In this document: piece by piece, positions 35,844-46,400 of the stretch
Layout: the number at the start of each line of letters is the position of its first letter
Numbering within the stretch: the first letter of the stretch is position 1
NCBI RefSeq assembly: GCF_001904745.1
Contig: NZ_MRCD01000004.1
Coordinates: 62,001-126,000, forward strand
Origin: Calothrix sp. HK-06
GTDB taxonomy: Bacteria; Cyanobacteriota; Cyanobacteriia; Cyanobacteriales; Nostocaceae
DNA length: 64,000 nt
Direction of reading: 5' to 3'
Translations under genes and position numbers: made by a program
Notes under the pieces: model-generated
Databases searched by the model: none
Seen by the model: only the letters and a program-made list of their open reading frames with translations
Told to the model about the DNA's origin: nothing

Positions 35844-38393
35844 ATGACAGATTCGTTTGCGGAACTGCAAGAAATTCTCGAAACAGGTAACATTCCTGAA
35901 GATACAAGACATATTACAGAACCTTGTCATCGGCGCCTTCTCGATGCATTACTTAATAATGCTGCTGCGGGAGATATTGCGAGTTTAGTACGTCATGTAC
36001 TGCGACGAGAAGATGAAAAACAGGGTGGAAGTTCTTCGACTTTTATAAAAGTATCTCGTAAACCTCTTTTTCCAAAGCGTGAAGTTTGGGAAAAAAGTAG
36101 TATAACAATTTTCAATGGTGACGATGATAAATATTACATGATTAGCGCGCGTCCTTGGAAACCAGAATGGCTAGATATTGTAAATGAATCTCCAGATAAA
36201 GCTGTTTTTAAAGAGGAACTTCGGCGAAATTATGATTATGTCGCAGGAGACCCGTTTTTAAAGCTTATGGGTTTAGATAATTATCGCAGTGTTGGTCAAC
36301 GAAGTGCGATTCATAATATTTTGACGGCGCCTGTTGACGCTACTTTAATAATTAATCTACCTACTGGTTCAGGAAAAAGCCTTTGCGCGCAGTTACCAGC
36401 TTTGTTAAATTCGGAACATAGAGGTGTAAGTATAGTAGTAGTGCCAACAACAGCACTAGCGATAGACCAAGAAAAAGGATTGAAGTCTATTATTAAGCAT
36501 GATACGGCTTATTACAGTGATGATAGCTTAGAGGGGAAAGAACGACGTGAGGCAATACGCACACGAATTCGTGAAGGTACTCAAAGGATTATTTTTACCT
36601 CTCCTGAAAGTTTAATGGATTCACTGGCGCCTGCGTTATATGAAGCGGCAAAACAAGGAATTTTAAAGTACTTTATCATCGACGAAGCGCACATAGTTGA
36701 GCAGTGGGGAGATGATTTTCGTCCTGCTTTCCAAGAAATTCCAGGTTTGCGAAAAGATTTATTACGTCTTGGTTCTTTTACAACACTACTACTAACTGCG
36801 ACTTTAACCGAATCTTGTTTAGAAACCTTAGAATCATTATTTGGGAAAGACCTAAAAGTAATTTCTGCCGTACAGTTACGTCCAGAACCTTCGTACTGGT
36901 TTAAGCAGTGTAGAAACGAAGAAATTAGACAAGAAAGATTAATTGAAGCAGTATATAATCTTCCCCGTCCATTAATTATTTATGGAACTAAAGTTGAAGA
37001 TGTTCAAAAATGGAAAAAGGAACTTGCATGTGCAGGGTTTACAAGATGCGACTTGATGACAAGTAAATCTAGTCCTAAAGAGAGATTACAGCTAATTGAA
37101 AAATGGCGAAATAGAAAAATAGATATAGTAGTAGCAACTTCTGCATTTGGGTTAGGTATCGACCAAGCAGATGTACGTGCGGTTATTCATGTTTGTGTGC
37201 CTGAAACTATTGATAGATTTTATCAAGAAGTAGGTAGAGGTGGAAGAGACGGTAAAGCTTCAATCTCATTGATGCTGTATACAGAGAACGACATAAAAAT
37301 TGCTCGTGGTATTAATGATAATTCAGCCATCACTGTTGAAAGAGGTTTACAACGTTGGCAAACAATGTTTAATAATAAGCAAAGGGTTGATGATGGAAGT
37401 GGCAGGTATCGTGTTCCTGTCGATACACCCCCTACTTGGACAGAAAAAGATATTGATATGAGGGGTGGTGATAAAAATACTGCTTGGAATATTAGAACTT
37501 TAACTTTAATGAGTCGAGCAAATTTGATTGAAATCGATTTTGAAGAACCACCGTTAAAAAAAGACTTTGAGTTTGAGTCAGAAGAAGCATATCAAAAAGC
37601 ATGGCAAGATTACCGTAATCATAGAATCATTCGTATTTGTAATGATTCACATTTAGATAAATCTATCTGGGATTATGAAATTGAACCAATCCGTAAGCAG
37701 CGTCAAAGCAGTAGCTTTAAAAATATTAAGCTAATGGAAGAAGCTCTAAATGCAGAACGATGTATTTCAGAAATATTTGAAGAAGCATATGCAATTCCTA
37801 AACGTGGCATAGAAAAAGTTACAAATAGTGTGACTGTCTCTCGCGCTTGTGGGGGTTGTCATGTTTGTAGGAAAATTGGAAATCAACCGTTTCCAGGGAT
37901 TATGCCTGAACCAGGTTTGATATGGGAAAAACCCAATACATCATTAGGTGAAGAACTTGAACGCTTGTTATGGGATGAAAAATTATTGCTGATTTTTTAT
38001 GACTCGTTGAAAAATAAAGGCACTAAGAAGCGTCAAATAATTCGACTTTTTAAATGGTTTATTGAGCAGGGTATTAAGAATATTATTATTTCTGATGATA
38101 ACTTACAAGAAAGTTTCATTCAAGAATTAGACCAAGTATCAAGTAATTTTGTATTCACATGGCAAAAATATCAACCGATTAAAATGCCACGTGTACCAAC
38201 ATTAATTTTTTATCCTCAAAAGGGAAAAATACAGTCTATTAATTTTTTAAAAAATAGTATGTCTGAAACATTCAAAGTAATTTTATTATCTATAGATACA
38301 CCTGATCCCGCTAGGCAAGATAGAAAGTTAATTGACATGTCTAATGAGCGCTATTTTAAATTTGATGCATTCTGCACGGAGATTGGCATATGA
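35844..38393 (+). CDS. dpdF: DpdF-like RecQ-type helicase
   Basis: 849-aa superfamily 2 helicase. Walker A P-T-G-S-G-K-S at 173-179, D-E-A-H at 280-283, L-T-A-T-L near 315, and the RecQ-type Q-E-V-G-R-G-G-R-D-G motif VI near 472-481. A Cys cluster (R-A-C-G-G-C-H-V-C, about 668-676) marks a zinc site, and the C-terminal domain (690-849) is specific to DpdF. It is fixed in the Dpd cluster between DpdE and DpdG. The stop overlaps the dpdG start by 4 bp. Role: DNA unwinding in restriction of unmodified DNA, by family knowledge; no biochemical detail can be read here. Confidence 0.78.
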   Translation: MTDSFAELQEILETGNIPEDTRHITEPCHRRLLDALLNNAAAGDIASLVRHVLRREDEKQGGSSSTFIKVSRKPLFPKREVWEKSSITIFNGDDDKYYMISARPWKPEWLDIVNESPDKAVFKEELRRNYDYVAGDPFLKLMGLDNYRSVGQRSAIHNILTAPVDATLIINLPTGSGKSLCAQLPALLNSEHRGVSIVVVPTTALAIDQEKGLKSIIKHDTAYYSDDSLEGKERREAIRTRIREGTQRIIFTSPESLMDSLAPALYEAAKQGILKYFIIDEAHIVEQWGDDFRPAFQEIPGLRKDLLRLGSFTTLLLTATLTESCLETLESLFGKDLKVISAVQLRPEPSYWFKQCRNEEIRQERLIEAVYNLPRPLIIYGTKVEDVQKWKKELACAGFTRCDLMTSKSSPKERLQLIEKWRNRKIDIVVATSAFGLGIDQADVRAVIHVCVPETIDRFYQEVGRGGRDGKASISLMLYTENDIKIARGINDNSAITVERGLQRWQTMFNNKQRVDDGSGRYRVPVDTPPTWTEKDIDMRGGDKNTAWNIRTLTLMSRANLIEIDFEEPPLKKDFEFESEEAYQKAWQDYRNHRIIRICNDSHLDKSIWDYEIEPIRKQRQSSSFKNIKLMEEALNAERCISEIFEEAYAIPKRGIEKVTNSVTVSRACGGCHVCRKIGNQPFPGIMPEPGLIWEKPNTSLGEELERLLWDEKLLLIFYDSLKNKGTKKRQIIRLFKWFIEQGIKNIIISDDNLQESFIQELDQVSSNFVFTWQKYQPIKMPRVPTLIFYPQKGKIQSINFLKNSMSETFKVILLSIDTPDPARQDRKLIDMSNERYFKFDAFCTEIGI

Positions 38394-39268
38394 GCGTTTT
38401 AAAAACTAAACTAGCGCATCCCAGCCGAATGCGAGGAATATTTAGATATTTACTAACCATAAAGGGACAGAGAGAAAATATAGAAGTACTAAAGAAAATT
38501 ATTTCTCCAGATAAATTAGTAGAAGGTAAAAAGACACCTCGTCCAATGTTTAATAGTTCACTTAGGGAAGGTATTAAGTGTGGTCTCTTTATTGAAGACG
38601 ATCAAGATATTGCGATTAATCCAGACTTGCCAGAAGATGCAAAAAATCCTCAACTTGGTGACAAGTTACTGCCAGATACTCTAACTCGTCTATTGTTTGC
38701 TAATGATAACGAAGATGAAGAAGATTTTGGTCGAGTATGTGCCTGGTACTTAGCACAAGACATATATGATGCACCCGGAACTGAGCAAGAAGTTCAATCA
38801 TGCGTTAGTGAGCAAAAGGTTGGTGATTTTTTGAAAATGACTAGCGATGTTCTGTTTGACCAGATGGATGATTGGATGTTTTACTTGGGTTTAACGTGGC
38901 GCCATGCATTGGATAAGAAAACAGTATCTGTTCCTGACCCAACAAATTATTTAAAACGAAACATTAAAACTTTATTTAATGGTGGCAAAGAAGTTTTAAT
39001 CAAGGATTTTATTGCAAGATTATCACATCAATGTCCTTTATTTGAAACAGGTAAATTCCGCAATGAAGTAGAAAATATAATCGGTGCGCGTCTGCCTAGT
39101 TATCTATCTAGTAGCACAGCTTTTGCTTTATTTCGTCTCAGGGACGAAGGTTACATAAAACTTGCTCGAAAATCTGACGCTGACTTAATGATTCTGCCTA
39201 AGATAAATAATCAAGTGGATGACGACGGGCGAGTTTCTCATCTTATTTTACAGGAGGAAAATGTATGA
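38390..39268 (+). CDS. dpdG: DpdG-like protein
   Basis: 292-aa soluble protein without a recognised catalytic motif. The N-terminal part (R-M-R-G-I-F-R-Y-L-L-T-I-K-G, about 13-26) looks like a winged-helix segment. The identity rests on position: it overlaps the DpdF-like gene by 4 bp (ATGA) and the DpdH-like gene by 4 bp, exactly as in Dpd clusters. Its biochemical role is unknown; as a small adaptor for the DpdH ATPase it would fit the coupling. The overlaps imply equimolar production of F, G and H. Confidence 0.68.
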   Translation: MSVLKTKLAHPSRMRGIFRYLLTIKGQRENIEVLKKIISPDKLVEGKKTPRPMFNSSLREGIKCGLFIEDDQDIAINPDLPEDAKNPQLGDKLLPDTLTRLLFANDNEDEEDFGRVCAWYLAQDIYDAPGTEQEVQSCVSEQKVGDFLKMTSDVLFDQMDDWMFYLGLTWRHALDKKTVSVPDPTNYLKRNIKTLFNGGKEVLIKDFIARLSHQCPLFETGKFRNEVENIIGARLPSYLSSSTAFALFRLRDEGYIKLARKSDADLMILPKINNQVDDDGRVSHLILQEENV

Positions 39269-42200
39269 CATTTAAAAACTTTGTTTGTTGGGACTTGAAA
39301 AGAGTGCGTCAAGTAATGGATATTGAGGCAACCCAACCCGCAAATCATTTGTTCTTAGCAACTCATTATCCAATTACAATGTATCGGCAGGACTTGATAC
39401 AAAACAGTAATGCATCACAAATGCAATATGATGAAGAACAGTTTCTAAGAGATTTTATTGCAGAAAAAGATTTTGCCTTCGTTCCTGTACTAGGAAACTC
39501 TGGAACAGGAAAGTCCCATTTGATACGTTGGTTAGCGGCTAATATTAAATCAACAGATAAGCGTAAAGTATTGCTAATTCCTAAAATTGGAACCAATTTA
39601 AAAGACATTATCACCCTAATCTTAGAAGGAATGGAGGGAGAAAAATTTAATGAATATCGTCAAAGGGTAAATGAAGCAACGAATATAGAAACAGAAACTG
39701 AAGCAAGAGTACAACTACTAAATCAACTAGCGGCAGAGGTTGGAGATAACGGTAAAAAAGATAAAAATAAACTTACTGACGAGCAAATTTATCTTGTTGA
39801 AGAACTGGATTCATTTTTATATGACTCGCTTTTTCGCGAGTACTGGTTAAGAGATTCCGGTATTATTCACCGTCTAATTATTCATATTTTAGGTTATACA
39901 GAAAAAATAGAAATTATTGAAGAGAGGCGCCAATTTTCACTAGAAGACTTGCCTGTTGATATTCCCAACTTACAAGACGCTGGAAAAAAAGCTCGAGACT
40001 TTTATGGTTTTCTTATTGGTAACAGTAGTATTCAGAAAGCTACGGTTGATTGGTTAAACCAGCACTTAGATGAAGCGGTTACAAAAGTACTAAATTTAGG
40101 ACGAGAAGACTTACTTAGGTTGATGCGCGAAGTTCGGGAAACTCTAGCAGAGCAAGGTATCGAATTAATTTTGCTAATTGAAGATTTTGCTAAATTGCAA
40201 GGAATTGATAGAGAAGTACTAGAAGCAGTATTAGCGCGTCCTCAACAACCAGGAAGTACACCATTATGTGCAATACGAACAGCCTTAGCTTGTACAACAG
40301 GTTATTTTGAAGGATTAACAAATACATTCGATACTGTTAAACAGCGCGTTACTTTTAGCGTCAATCTTGATGTTGGTACAGTTAGTGAGCAGTCTATAAT
40401 TACCCAAGCTAGCCTTCAAAAATTTGTTTCTAAGTATCTTAATACTGTTCGCTTAGAGGATGAGGTTATACTTAGTTGGGCAAATTTAAATAATCAGGAA
40501 GTAAATTCTCAAAGCAAGCCCTTGATGAGCGCTTGTGATGAATGTGAACACCGTGAAGCTTGCCATAATGGATTTGGAAGTATCTCTGGAATCGGCTTAT
40601 ATCCTTTTACTCCAAAAGCTATAGAACAAATGTCAAAGAGAGTTAACGCAGGTAACTTTAACCCTAGAATTTTAATTAAGGACGTACTTAAATATGTACT
40701 GGAAAATGGATTAGAAGATATTAAAAAAGGAACTTTTCCATCAAGTAGTTTGCAAGAACACTTTGGCAAACAAAGACTAGACCCTTTTACTCAAGAAGAT
40801 ACTAGAGCTAAAGATCCTTATAATTTTAAGCGTCGTGAGACACTTATAGATTTATGGGATGATAGTAATCAGCTTATAGATTTATCACCTGAGTTACATA
40901 CTGCTTTTAACTTACCTTTGTTAGGAATTAAAAATCATTATACAGAAGTTACAAAGGTTACACAGCAACGTTATCTTAGTGATATTAAAAATACAACACC
41001 AGTAACAAAAAATGATGGTGCAAAATATAAAGTAGAAGTACGAGAAGTTGTAGAAATTCAAGAAAAAGTTATTCCAGATAAATTAGCAGAACAACTTCAG
41101 CAACTTAAGGATTGGAATAATAAAGGAGACTTATCTCAAGAAATAGCTAAAATATTGCGCGAATTTATTTATCCTGCTATTTTTGATAGAATTGATTGGG
41201 ATGCAGAAATGCTGCTAAAAAGAAGTTTTGCACGCGCGCCAAAACGTGCGAATAAACAAGACGAAGATGAACAAGAAGATAATTTAAACGATGAGAAAAG
41301 CAAGAAAATTTTTAAACAGAAAAACGTTATTTTTTATAGTCGCAGAAAAACTAATGATACTTTCTATGGAGTTGTATTAAAACTTCCTCTTAATCCTGAA
41401 GATGAAAAAGATTTCCGCGAAACAACTATAGCCTTTCAAGGCATTTTACAATATCAGCAATATAAAAACTGGAAGTTTCCTAACGGAGACCGTTACTTCC
41501 GTGCGTACAGCAAGCTATTAGATAAATGGAGCCAATATGTGCTAGATGCAATTCGTCTTTACCCACGCGAATCTGGAGATATTTGGAACCCAGTCCCTAC
41601 AGCAGTAGAATTATTAGCAATAACTACTACAATCACTGGGCATACAACTAATTCTTTAGAAAGCTTAATAAATGCTTTATTTCTTGAACCAGATAAAAAT
41701 AATAACACAACGCGCACAACAAGCTGGAAAGAACTCTCTGATTCTCTTAAAAAATGCCGTCCGGACTTATTAGAAATTGTCCAAAGCAGAATTGCTTGTA
41801 CTAAAGGCAGTTCAACTCAATTTCAAATTATTGATACTATTCAAATTATTGAACCTTTAGAAAAAATTAGAAAGTCCTGGCAAATTCAACATCATATTCC
41901 AGATGATATCTACAAAAAATTTCTGGAAAATCGTAATAGTTCATCTGAGTTTCATAAGCTTTGTAAGGCTTATCAGCAAGTCAATGAACTTTTGGAAGTA
42001 GCTATTCGAGAAGAATACAAGCGTCAGTTTGATATTTATGAATCATTAATACGAGATTTTGGCGAAAATATGAATAAAGATGGCGTAATTGATAGTTTAA
42101 AATTATCATTAGAAAATGCAGGGTATGCTGGAGTTGTACGTGGATGGAAAAAATTTGATGAAATGACGAAGATTATAGCCCAATTTCGACGTACTTCAAT

Positions 42201-42486
42201 TAGTGAATACCAAAAAACAATGAAGCGTGTTCAAATAGAAATGGAAACAAACAAGAACCTAGGTAAAGTTTTTCAGTTACTAAGTGAAGATAATGAAAAG
42301 GTGATTATAGAATCATCAGATTTTATACGTTATACAAATAATTTTCTTGACGCTTCTATTTTAGAAGCGCAAAACCAAATTTCTAATTTAAGCCAATCAG
42401 GAGGAGGTTTGGTCGAATCTTGCCAACAAGAAATTAAAGAAGGTTTGATAAATTTACAAAAATTCCTTAACGAAATCAAAGAATAA
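39265..42486 (+). CDS. dpdH: DpdH-like ATPase
   Basis: 1073-aa protein with an AAA+-like N-terminal domain: Walker A G-N-S-G-T-G-K-S at 77-84 and Walker B L-I-L-L-I-E-D-F near 301-308. A C-x-x-C-x5-C set (C424, C427, C433) in S-A-C-D-E-C-E-H-R-E-A-C suggests a zinc site. The C-terminal third is rich in coiled coil. This composition is that of the ATPase of the Dpd restriction module. It contains only one GGCGCC hexamer, near its N-terminal third, while the window average is one per 530 bp. The next gene follows after 5 bp. Substrate recognition is not visible. Confidence 0.78.
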   Translation: MTFKNFVCWDLKRVRQVMDIEATQPANHLFLATHYPITMYRQDLIQNSNASQMQYDEEQFLRDFIAEKDFAFVPVLGNSGTGKSHLIRWLAANIKSTDKRKVLLIPKIGTNLKDIITLILEGMEGEKFNEYRQRVNEATNIETETEARVQLLNQLAAEVGDNGKKDKNKLTDEQIYLVEELDSFLYDSLFREYWLRDSGIIHRLIIHILGYTEKIEIIEERRQFSLEDLPVDIPNLQDAGKKARDFYGFLIGNSSIQKATVDWLNQHLDEAVTKVLNLGREDLLRLMREVRETLAEQGIELILLIEDFAKLQGIDREVLEAVLARPQQPGSTPLCAIRTALACTTGYFEGLTNTFDTVKQRVTFSVNLDVGTVSEQSIITQASLQKFVSKYLNTVRLEDEVILSWANLNNQEVNSQSKPLMSACDECEHREACHNGFGSISGIGLYPFTPKAIEQMSKRVNAGNFNPRILIKDVLKYVLENGLEDIKKGTFPSSSLQEHFGKQRLDPFTQEDTRAKDPYNFKRRETLIDLWDDSNQLIDLSPELHTAFNLPLLGIKNHYTEVTKVTQQRYLSDIKNTTPVTKNDGAKYKVEVREVVEIQEKVIPDKLAEQLQQLKDWNNKGDLSQEIAKILREFIYPAIFDRIDWDAEMLLKRSFARAPKRANKQDEDEQEDNLNDEKSKKIFKQKNVIFYSRRKTNDTFYGVVLKLPLNPEDEKDFRETTIAFQGILQYQQYKNWKFPNGDRYFRAYSKLLDKWSQYVLDAIRLYPRESGDIWNPVPTAVELLAITTTITGHTTNSLESLINALFLEPDKNNNTTRTTSWKELSDSLKKCRPDLLEIVQSRIACTKGSSTQFQIIDTIQIIEPLEKIRKSWQIQHHIPDDIYKKFLENRNSSSEFHKLCKAYQQVNELLEVAIREEYKRQFDIYESLIRDFGENMNKDGVIDSLKLSLENAGYAGVVRGWKKFDEMTKIIAQFRRTSISEYQKTMKRVQIEMETNKNLGKVFQLLSEDNEKVIIESSDFIRYTNNFLDASILEAQNQISNLSQSGGGLVESCQQEIKEGLINLQKFLNEIKE

Positions 42487-42491
42487 ATATA

Positions 42492-43199
42492 ATGCTTATA
42501 GAAAAATCCAAGCAACTGATTCAATTATCTCAAGATAAGTTAAATCAAGAAAAAATCGCTAAGAATTTGCAAGTATTTCAATCAAGGCAAAAGCAAATCA
42601 CAGAAGCTGTTGCTACAACTCAAACAATTGTTGAGGCATTGCAAGGCTTTCGGAATAGAGGCATTATGATTACAGGAGGTTTACAAAAAGTAAATGATTT
42701 GCTATCTATAGTTGTTAATGCTGAAGCCGAATTTCAGAAAAACCCCGAATGGATTATTGGGGATGACAAATTTAAAGGTAATGAACTAAAATCTAATGTA
42801 GCAGCCCTAAAAAGTATAATTGAGCAGCAATTAAGCCGAGCCTGGAAGAACTATCTTGAAGAAAAAAAAATTCCTAATGCTAATAGTGAGATGTTAACTG
42901 TTTTAGAAAAAGTTAAAGGTTTTAAATTTACTATTCAACAAATTAGGAGTTTAGACGAAGATATTAAAGAAATTAAATTTCCTAAAAATAACGTTGACTT
43001 TGAAAAGTACGAACGAAAAATAGAACAGTTAAAGCAATGTTGGGGCAACCTTAATTCGGATGACGTACCTTTGGGTGTATTAGAATTGCTTAAAGCTGCT
43101 GCAAACCAAGGCGCCTCTTTAGAACTTCTGACTGATGAAGTTAAAGACTGGATTAAGAAGTATAATATTTCTGATTCGCTAAAAATCCGCTTGGTTTAA
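42492..43199 (+). CDS. Coiled-coil protein in the DpdI position
   Basis: 235-aa, highly charged, helical protein (K/E/Q-rich from residue 1 to 45 and 140-180) with no catalytic motif. It starts 5 bp after the DpdH-like stop and lies immediately before the small ORF and the DpdJ-like gene, which is where DpdI sits in known Dpd clusters; the identity with DpdI is inferred from position only. A structural or scaffold role is likely. Start codon ATG at 42492 follows closely on the preceding TAA without a strong ribosome-binding site. Confidence 0.5.
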   Translation: MLIEKSKQLIQLSQDKLNQEKIAKNLQVFQSRQKQITEAVATTQTIVEALQGFRNRGIMITGGLQKVNDLLSIVVNAEAEFQKNPEWIIGDDKFKGNELKSNVAALKSIIEQQLSRAWKNYLEEKKIPNANSEMLTVLEKVKGFKFTIQQIRSLDEDIKEIKFPKNNVDFEKYERKIEQLKQCWGNLNSDDVPLGVLELLKAAANQGASLELLTDEVKDWIKKYNISDSLKIRLV

Positions 43200-43201
43200 A
43201 C

Positions 43202-43369
43202 ATGGATAGAACTATTGCACCAGCCGAAGTAAGAGCTAAACATCTTGAAAATCTTAGAAAAACTCGTGCTGAGGTAGCAGTTGCAAACGAGATGATGGAT
43301 AAACTCATAGCACACCTTGATGCTCAGATTGCAGATCAACCTCAACGAACAAAACATTCGTCTTGTTAA
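43202..43369 (+). CDS. Small helical protein, 55 aa
   Basis: Reads M-D-R-T-I-A-P-A-E-V-R-A-K-H then E-N-L-R-K-T-R-A-E-V-A-V-A-N-E, ending at the TAA at 43367-43369. It begins 2 bp after the stop of the preceding gene, in the operon phase expected for a real gene, and has amphipathic helix character. No family is recognised. It could be a subunit interacting with the coiled-coil protein upstream. A 22-bp perfect palindrome follows 9 bp after its stop. Coding potential rests on context and composition. Confidence 0.6.
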   Translation: MDRTIAPAEVRAKHLENLRKTRAEVAVANEMMDKLIAHLDAQIADQPQRTKHSSC

Positions 43370-43378
43370 TTACAATGA

Positions 43379-43400
43379 GAGACGCGAAATTTCGCGTCTC
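43379..43400. repeat. GAGACGCGAAA perfect 22-bp palindrome
   Basis: Arms GAGACGCGAAA (43379-43389) and TTTCGCGTCTC (43390-43400) without a loop, between the 55-aa gene and the DpdJ-like gene. It is a member of the GTAGAGACG family; it could act as an intra-operon terminator or attenuator. Confidence 0.8.
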
Positions 43401-43463
43401 TACAATGCGCGATTTTATAAATAATTCAGGAATTATTCCCTGTTATAGAGAGTTTTGCGTTAT

Positions 43464-46400
43464 ATGGTTACAGATGGGGATAAATTAATTAGGGAATTTC
43501 TCGATACTATAGAGCGCAAAGAGGTGCAACTTCTCTCGTGGGGTATTGTTGACGGTGGGTTTTCTGAAGACGAAATTGAGGAATTCGCTCAAGAATTTCT
43601 TGATAATAATGATATTGATGAGGATGCTTGGGATTTAGTCGAGTTAATGCTGGAACGGCGCCTTCTATTCGATTTTAACATCAGAGGTCGGCGCCTATAC
43701 CGCAGTCGCATGGCTGAAGCGGTGAGACTATTTGCGCGTCTTCGTCAGCTTTTCCCTAGCAATAATTGGCAAACTGCCCCTACAATGGTTGCCGATTATC
43801 GTTTACAAATTACCCCTAGAGTTTATCCTAGAAGACACATTACGTTACAAACTGTAATTGAAAATTTACAAGACGACAAAGTATTAACCCCCATACGGCA
43901 ACAAGCAATAACAGCTATTCTTGATTCCTCTACAGATAATAATCAAATTTTATTAGCTGATTTTCAATTACGCGCGACGAGTAGAATGTTGCGCGATTTG
44001 AATAGTACAAAAAGTCGGGGGATGATTGTTTGTGCTGGGACGGGAACAGGGAAGACTTTGGCTTTTTACTTGCCTACATTGGCACATATTGCTGGTTTGG
44101 TAAAAAAAGATGAGTATTGGAGTAAGGGTTTAGCTATTTATCCTCGTAATGAACTGCTCAAAGACCAATTTTCGGAGACTTATCAACAAGCACGGCGCCT
44201 TGATAGTGTTTTAGGTAATAACAAGCGTAAAATTATTATCGGCGCCTTTTTTGGTTTAACTCCCCGAAGCGCAACATTAGAAGACGTAGATGAAAAATGG
44301 GATTATGAAAGCGGTGGTTATACCTGTCCTTATTTACGATGTCCTGAATGTGATAGTGCTTTATCTTGGCAACGCACTGACTTAGAGGCAAAAAAAGAGA
44401 AGCTTACTTGTTTAAATTCAAGTTGCCGCAATATTATCCATGAGTCGGAAGTAATTCTCACGCGCGATAGAATGGCGAAAACTCCCCCTGACCTGGTTTT
44501 TACTACGACGGAAATGTTAAATCGGTCGATGGGTGATTCAAAATATGGTCATGTGTTTGGAATTAGGGCGCCTTTAACTCCTCAAATAATATTACTCGAT
44601 GAGGTACATACTTATACGGGAATACATGGTGCCCAAGTTGCTTATTTATTGCGACGTTGGCAACACATCATTCAAAATAAAGTTCAATATACTGGACTTT
44701 CGGCAACGTTAGAAAGTGCAGCAGAATTTTTTAGCCAACTTACTGGTTTAAATTTAGGTCGGGTTGAAGAAATATATCCTGGTGATGACTTAATTGCTGA
44801 AGGGATGGAATATCAACTTGTTCTCAGGGGCGACCCGGTATCAGGTACTACTTTGTTATCAAGTAGTATATTAACAGCAGTATTATTAAGACGTGTACTA
44901 GACCCTAATGTTGAACCACTTAGCAAAGACTTTTATGGTTCGCGCATTTTTGCTTTTACTGATGACTTAGATGTTACAAATCGATTGTTTCATAATTTAT
45001 TAGATACTGAAGCACAAAATAGTTGGGGGCGCCCAATTAGAGGAAGATTACCTTTGGCAGCTTTACGCGCGCATGGTGCATCTAATAGTAGAGAGCGTTT
45101 AGTTTATGGTCAATCTTGGTTTATGTGCCAAGAAATTGGTCATCGTTTAGAAGTTCCCTTGAGTATTGGACGCACAAGTTCCCAAGATACAGGAGTCGCT
45201 TTAGATGCAGATATAATCGTTGCTACCGCATCGTTAGAAGTCGGATTTAATGACCCAGATGTTGGAGGTGTTATTCAACATAAAGCACCGCGCGATATGG
45301 CTTCTTTTCTTCAGCGAAAAGGACGTGCAGGACGAAAAAGAACGATGCGACCTTGGACTGTAGTAGTACTTTCTGACTATGGACGCGACCGTATAGCTTA
45401 TCAAAATTACGATATGCTATTTAGTCCAATCCTAGAAAAACGCTTTCTACCAATTGCCAACCGCTATGTAATTAGAATTCAAGCTGTTTATGCTTTTATG
45501 GATTGGGTTGCTATGAAGCTAGTTAATACAAATAGAGGCAGTGTTTGGAACGACTTTGCATCACCAGCATTATATGATAACAAACGTCAACAGTTAGAAA
45601 TCAACTTAATAAAGAATATCCTTGAAAATGAAACAACGCAACGTGACTTAGAGTTATATCTACAAGCAACACTAAATTTAACTAAAGAAGAAGTCGAAAC
45701 AATACTTTGGGAACCACCAAGGGCATTAATGATGGCAGCAATTCCTACTTTGCTGCGTCGTTTAGAATCTGGTTGGAAATGCTTTCCTGTTAACCCTAAT
45801 GATACAGAAGAAGATTATCAAATTCCCTTTGCACCCCTACCAGATTTTGTTACTTCTAATTTATTCAGCGATTTACTATTGCCCGAAGTCATAATTACAA
45901 CACCTCCCCAAACCAAAAACAGCACCCCAGATATTAACATAATGCCTATGGTTCAAGCGCTGAAAACCTTTGCACCAGGGAGAGCATCACGACGTTTTGG
46001 AGTACAACACATCCGTGCTAGTCACTGGATTGCTCCGCTAAATTTTGAAGATAGAGAACAAATATCACCAATAACACAATACTGTACAGAACTTGAAGCA
46101 GTTGGAAATTTTCAGATGTGGCAACATGGGAAAATTGTAGATATACCAACTTACCGACCTTGGGCAATAAATCCAACTCAAATACCAGGAAATATTTCTA
46201 TAACCTCAAATGCAATATTAGAATGGCATAGCCAAATAATACCACCTTCTGGAATTCTTCTTGAAATACCCAAAGGTTCGTCTTGGAGCAAACTTATTAC
46301 AGAAATTGCTTGTTTTACCCATACTCAACAATCTCCAATTGAGGTGCGAAGATTTGCAATAGCATCTCATGCCACTATATATTACCAAAAAGGTGAGGAA

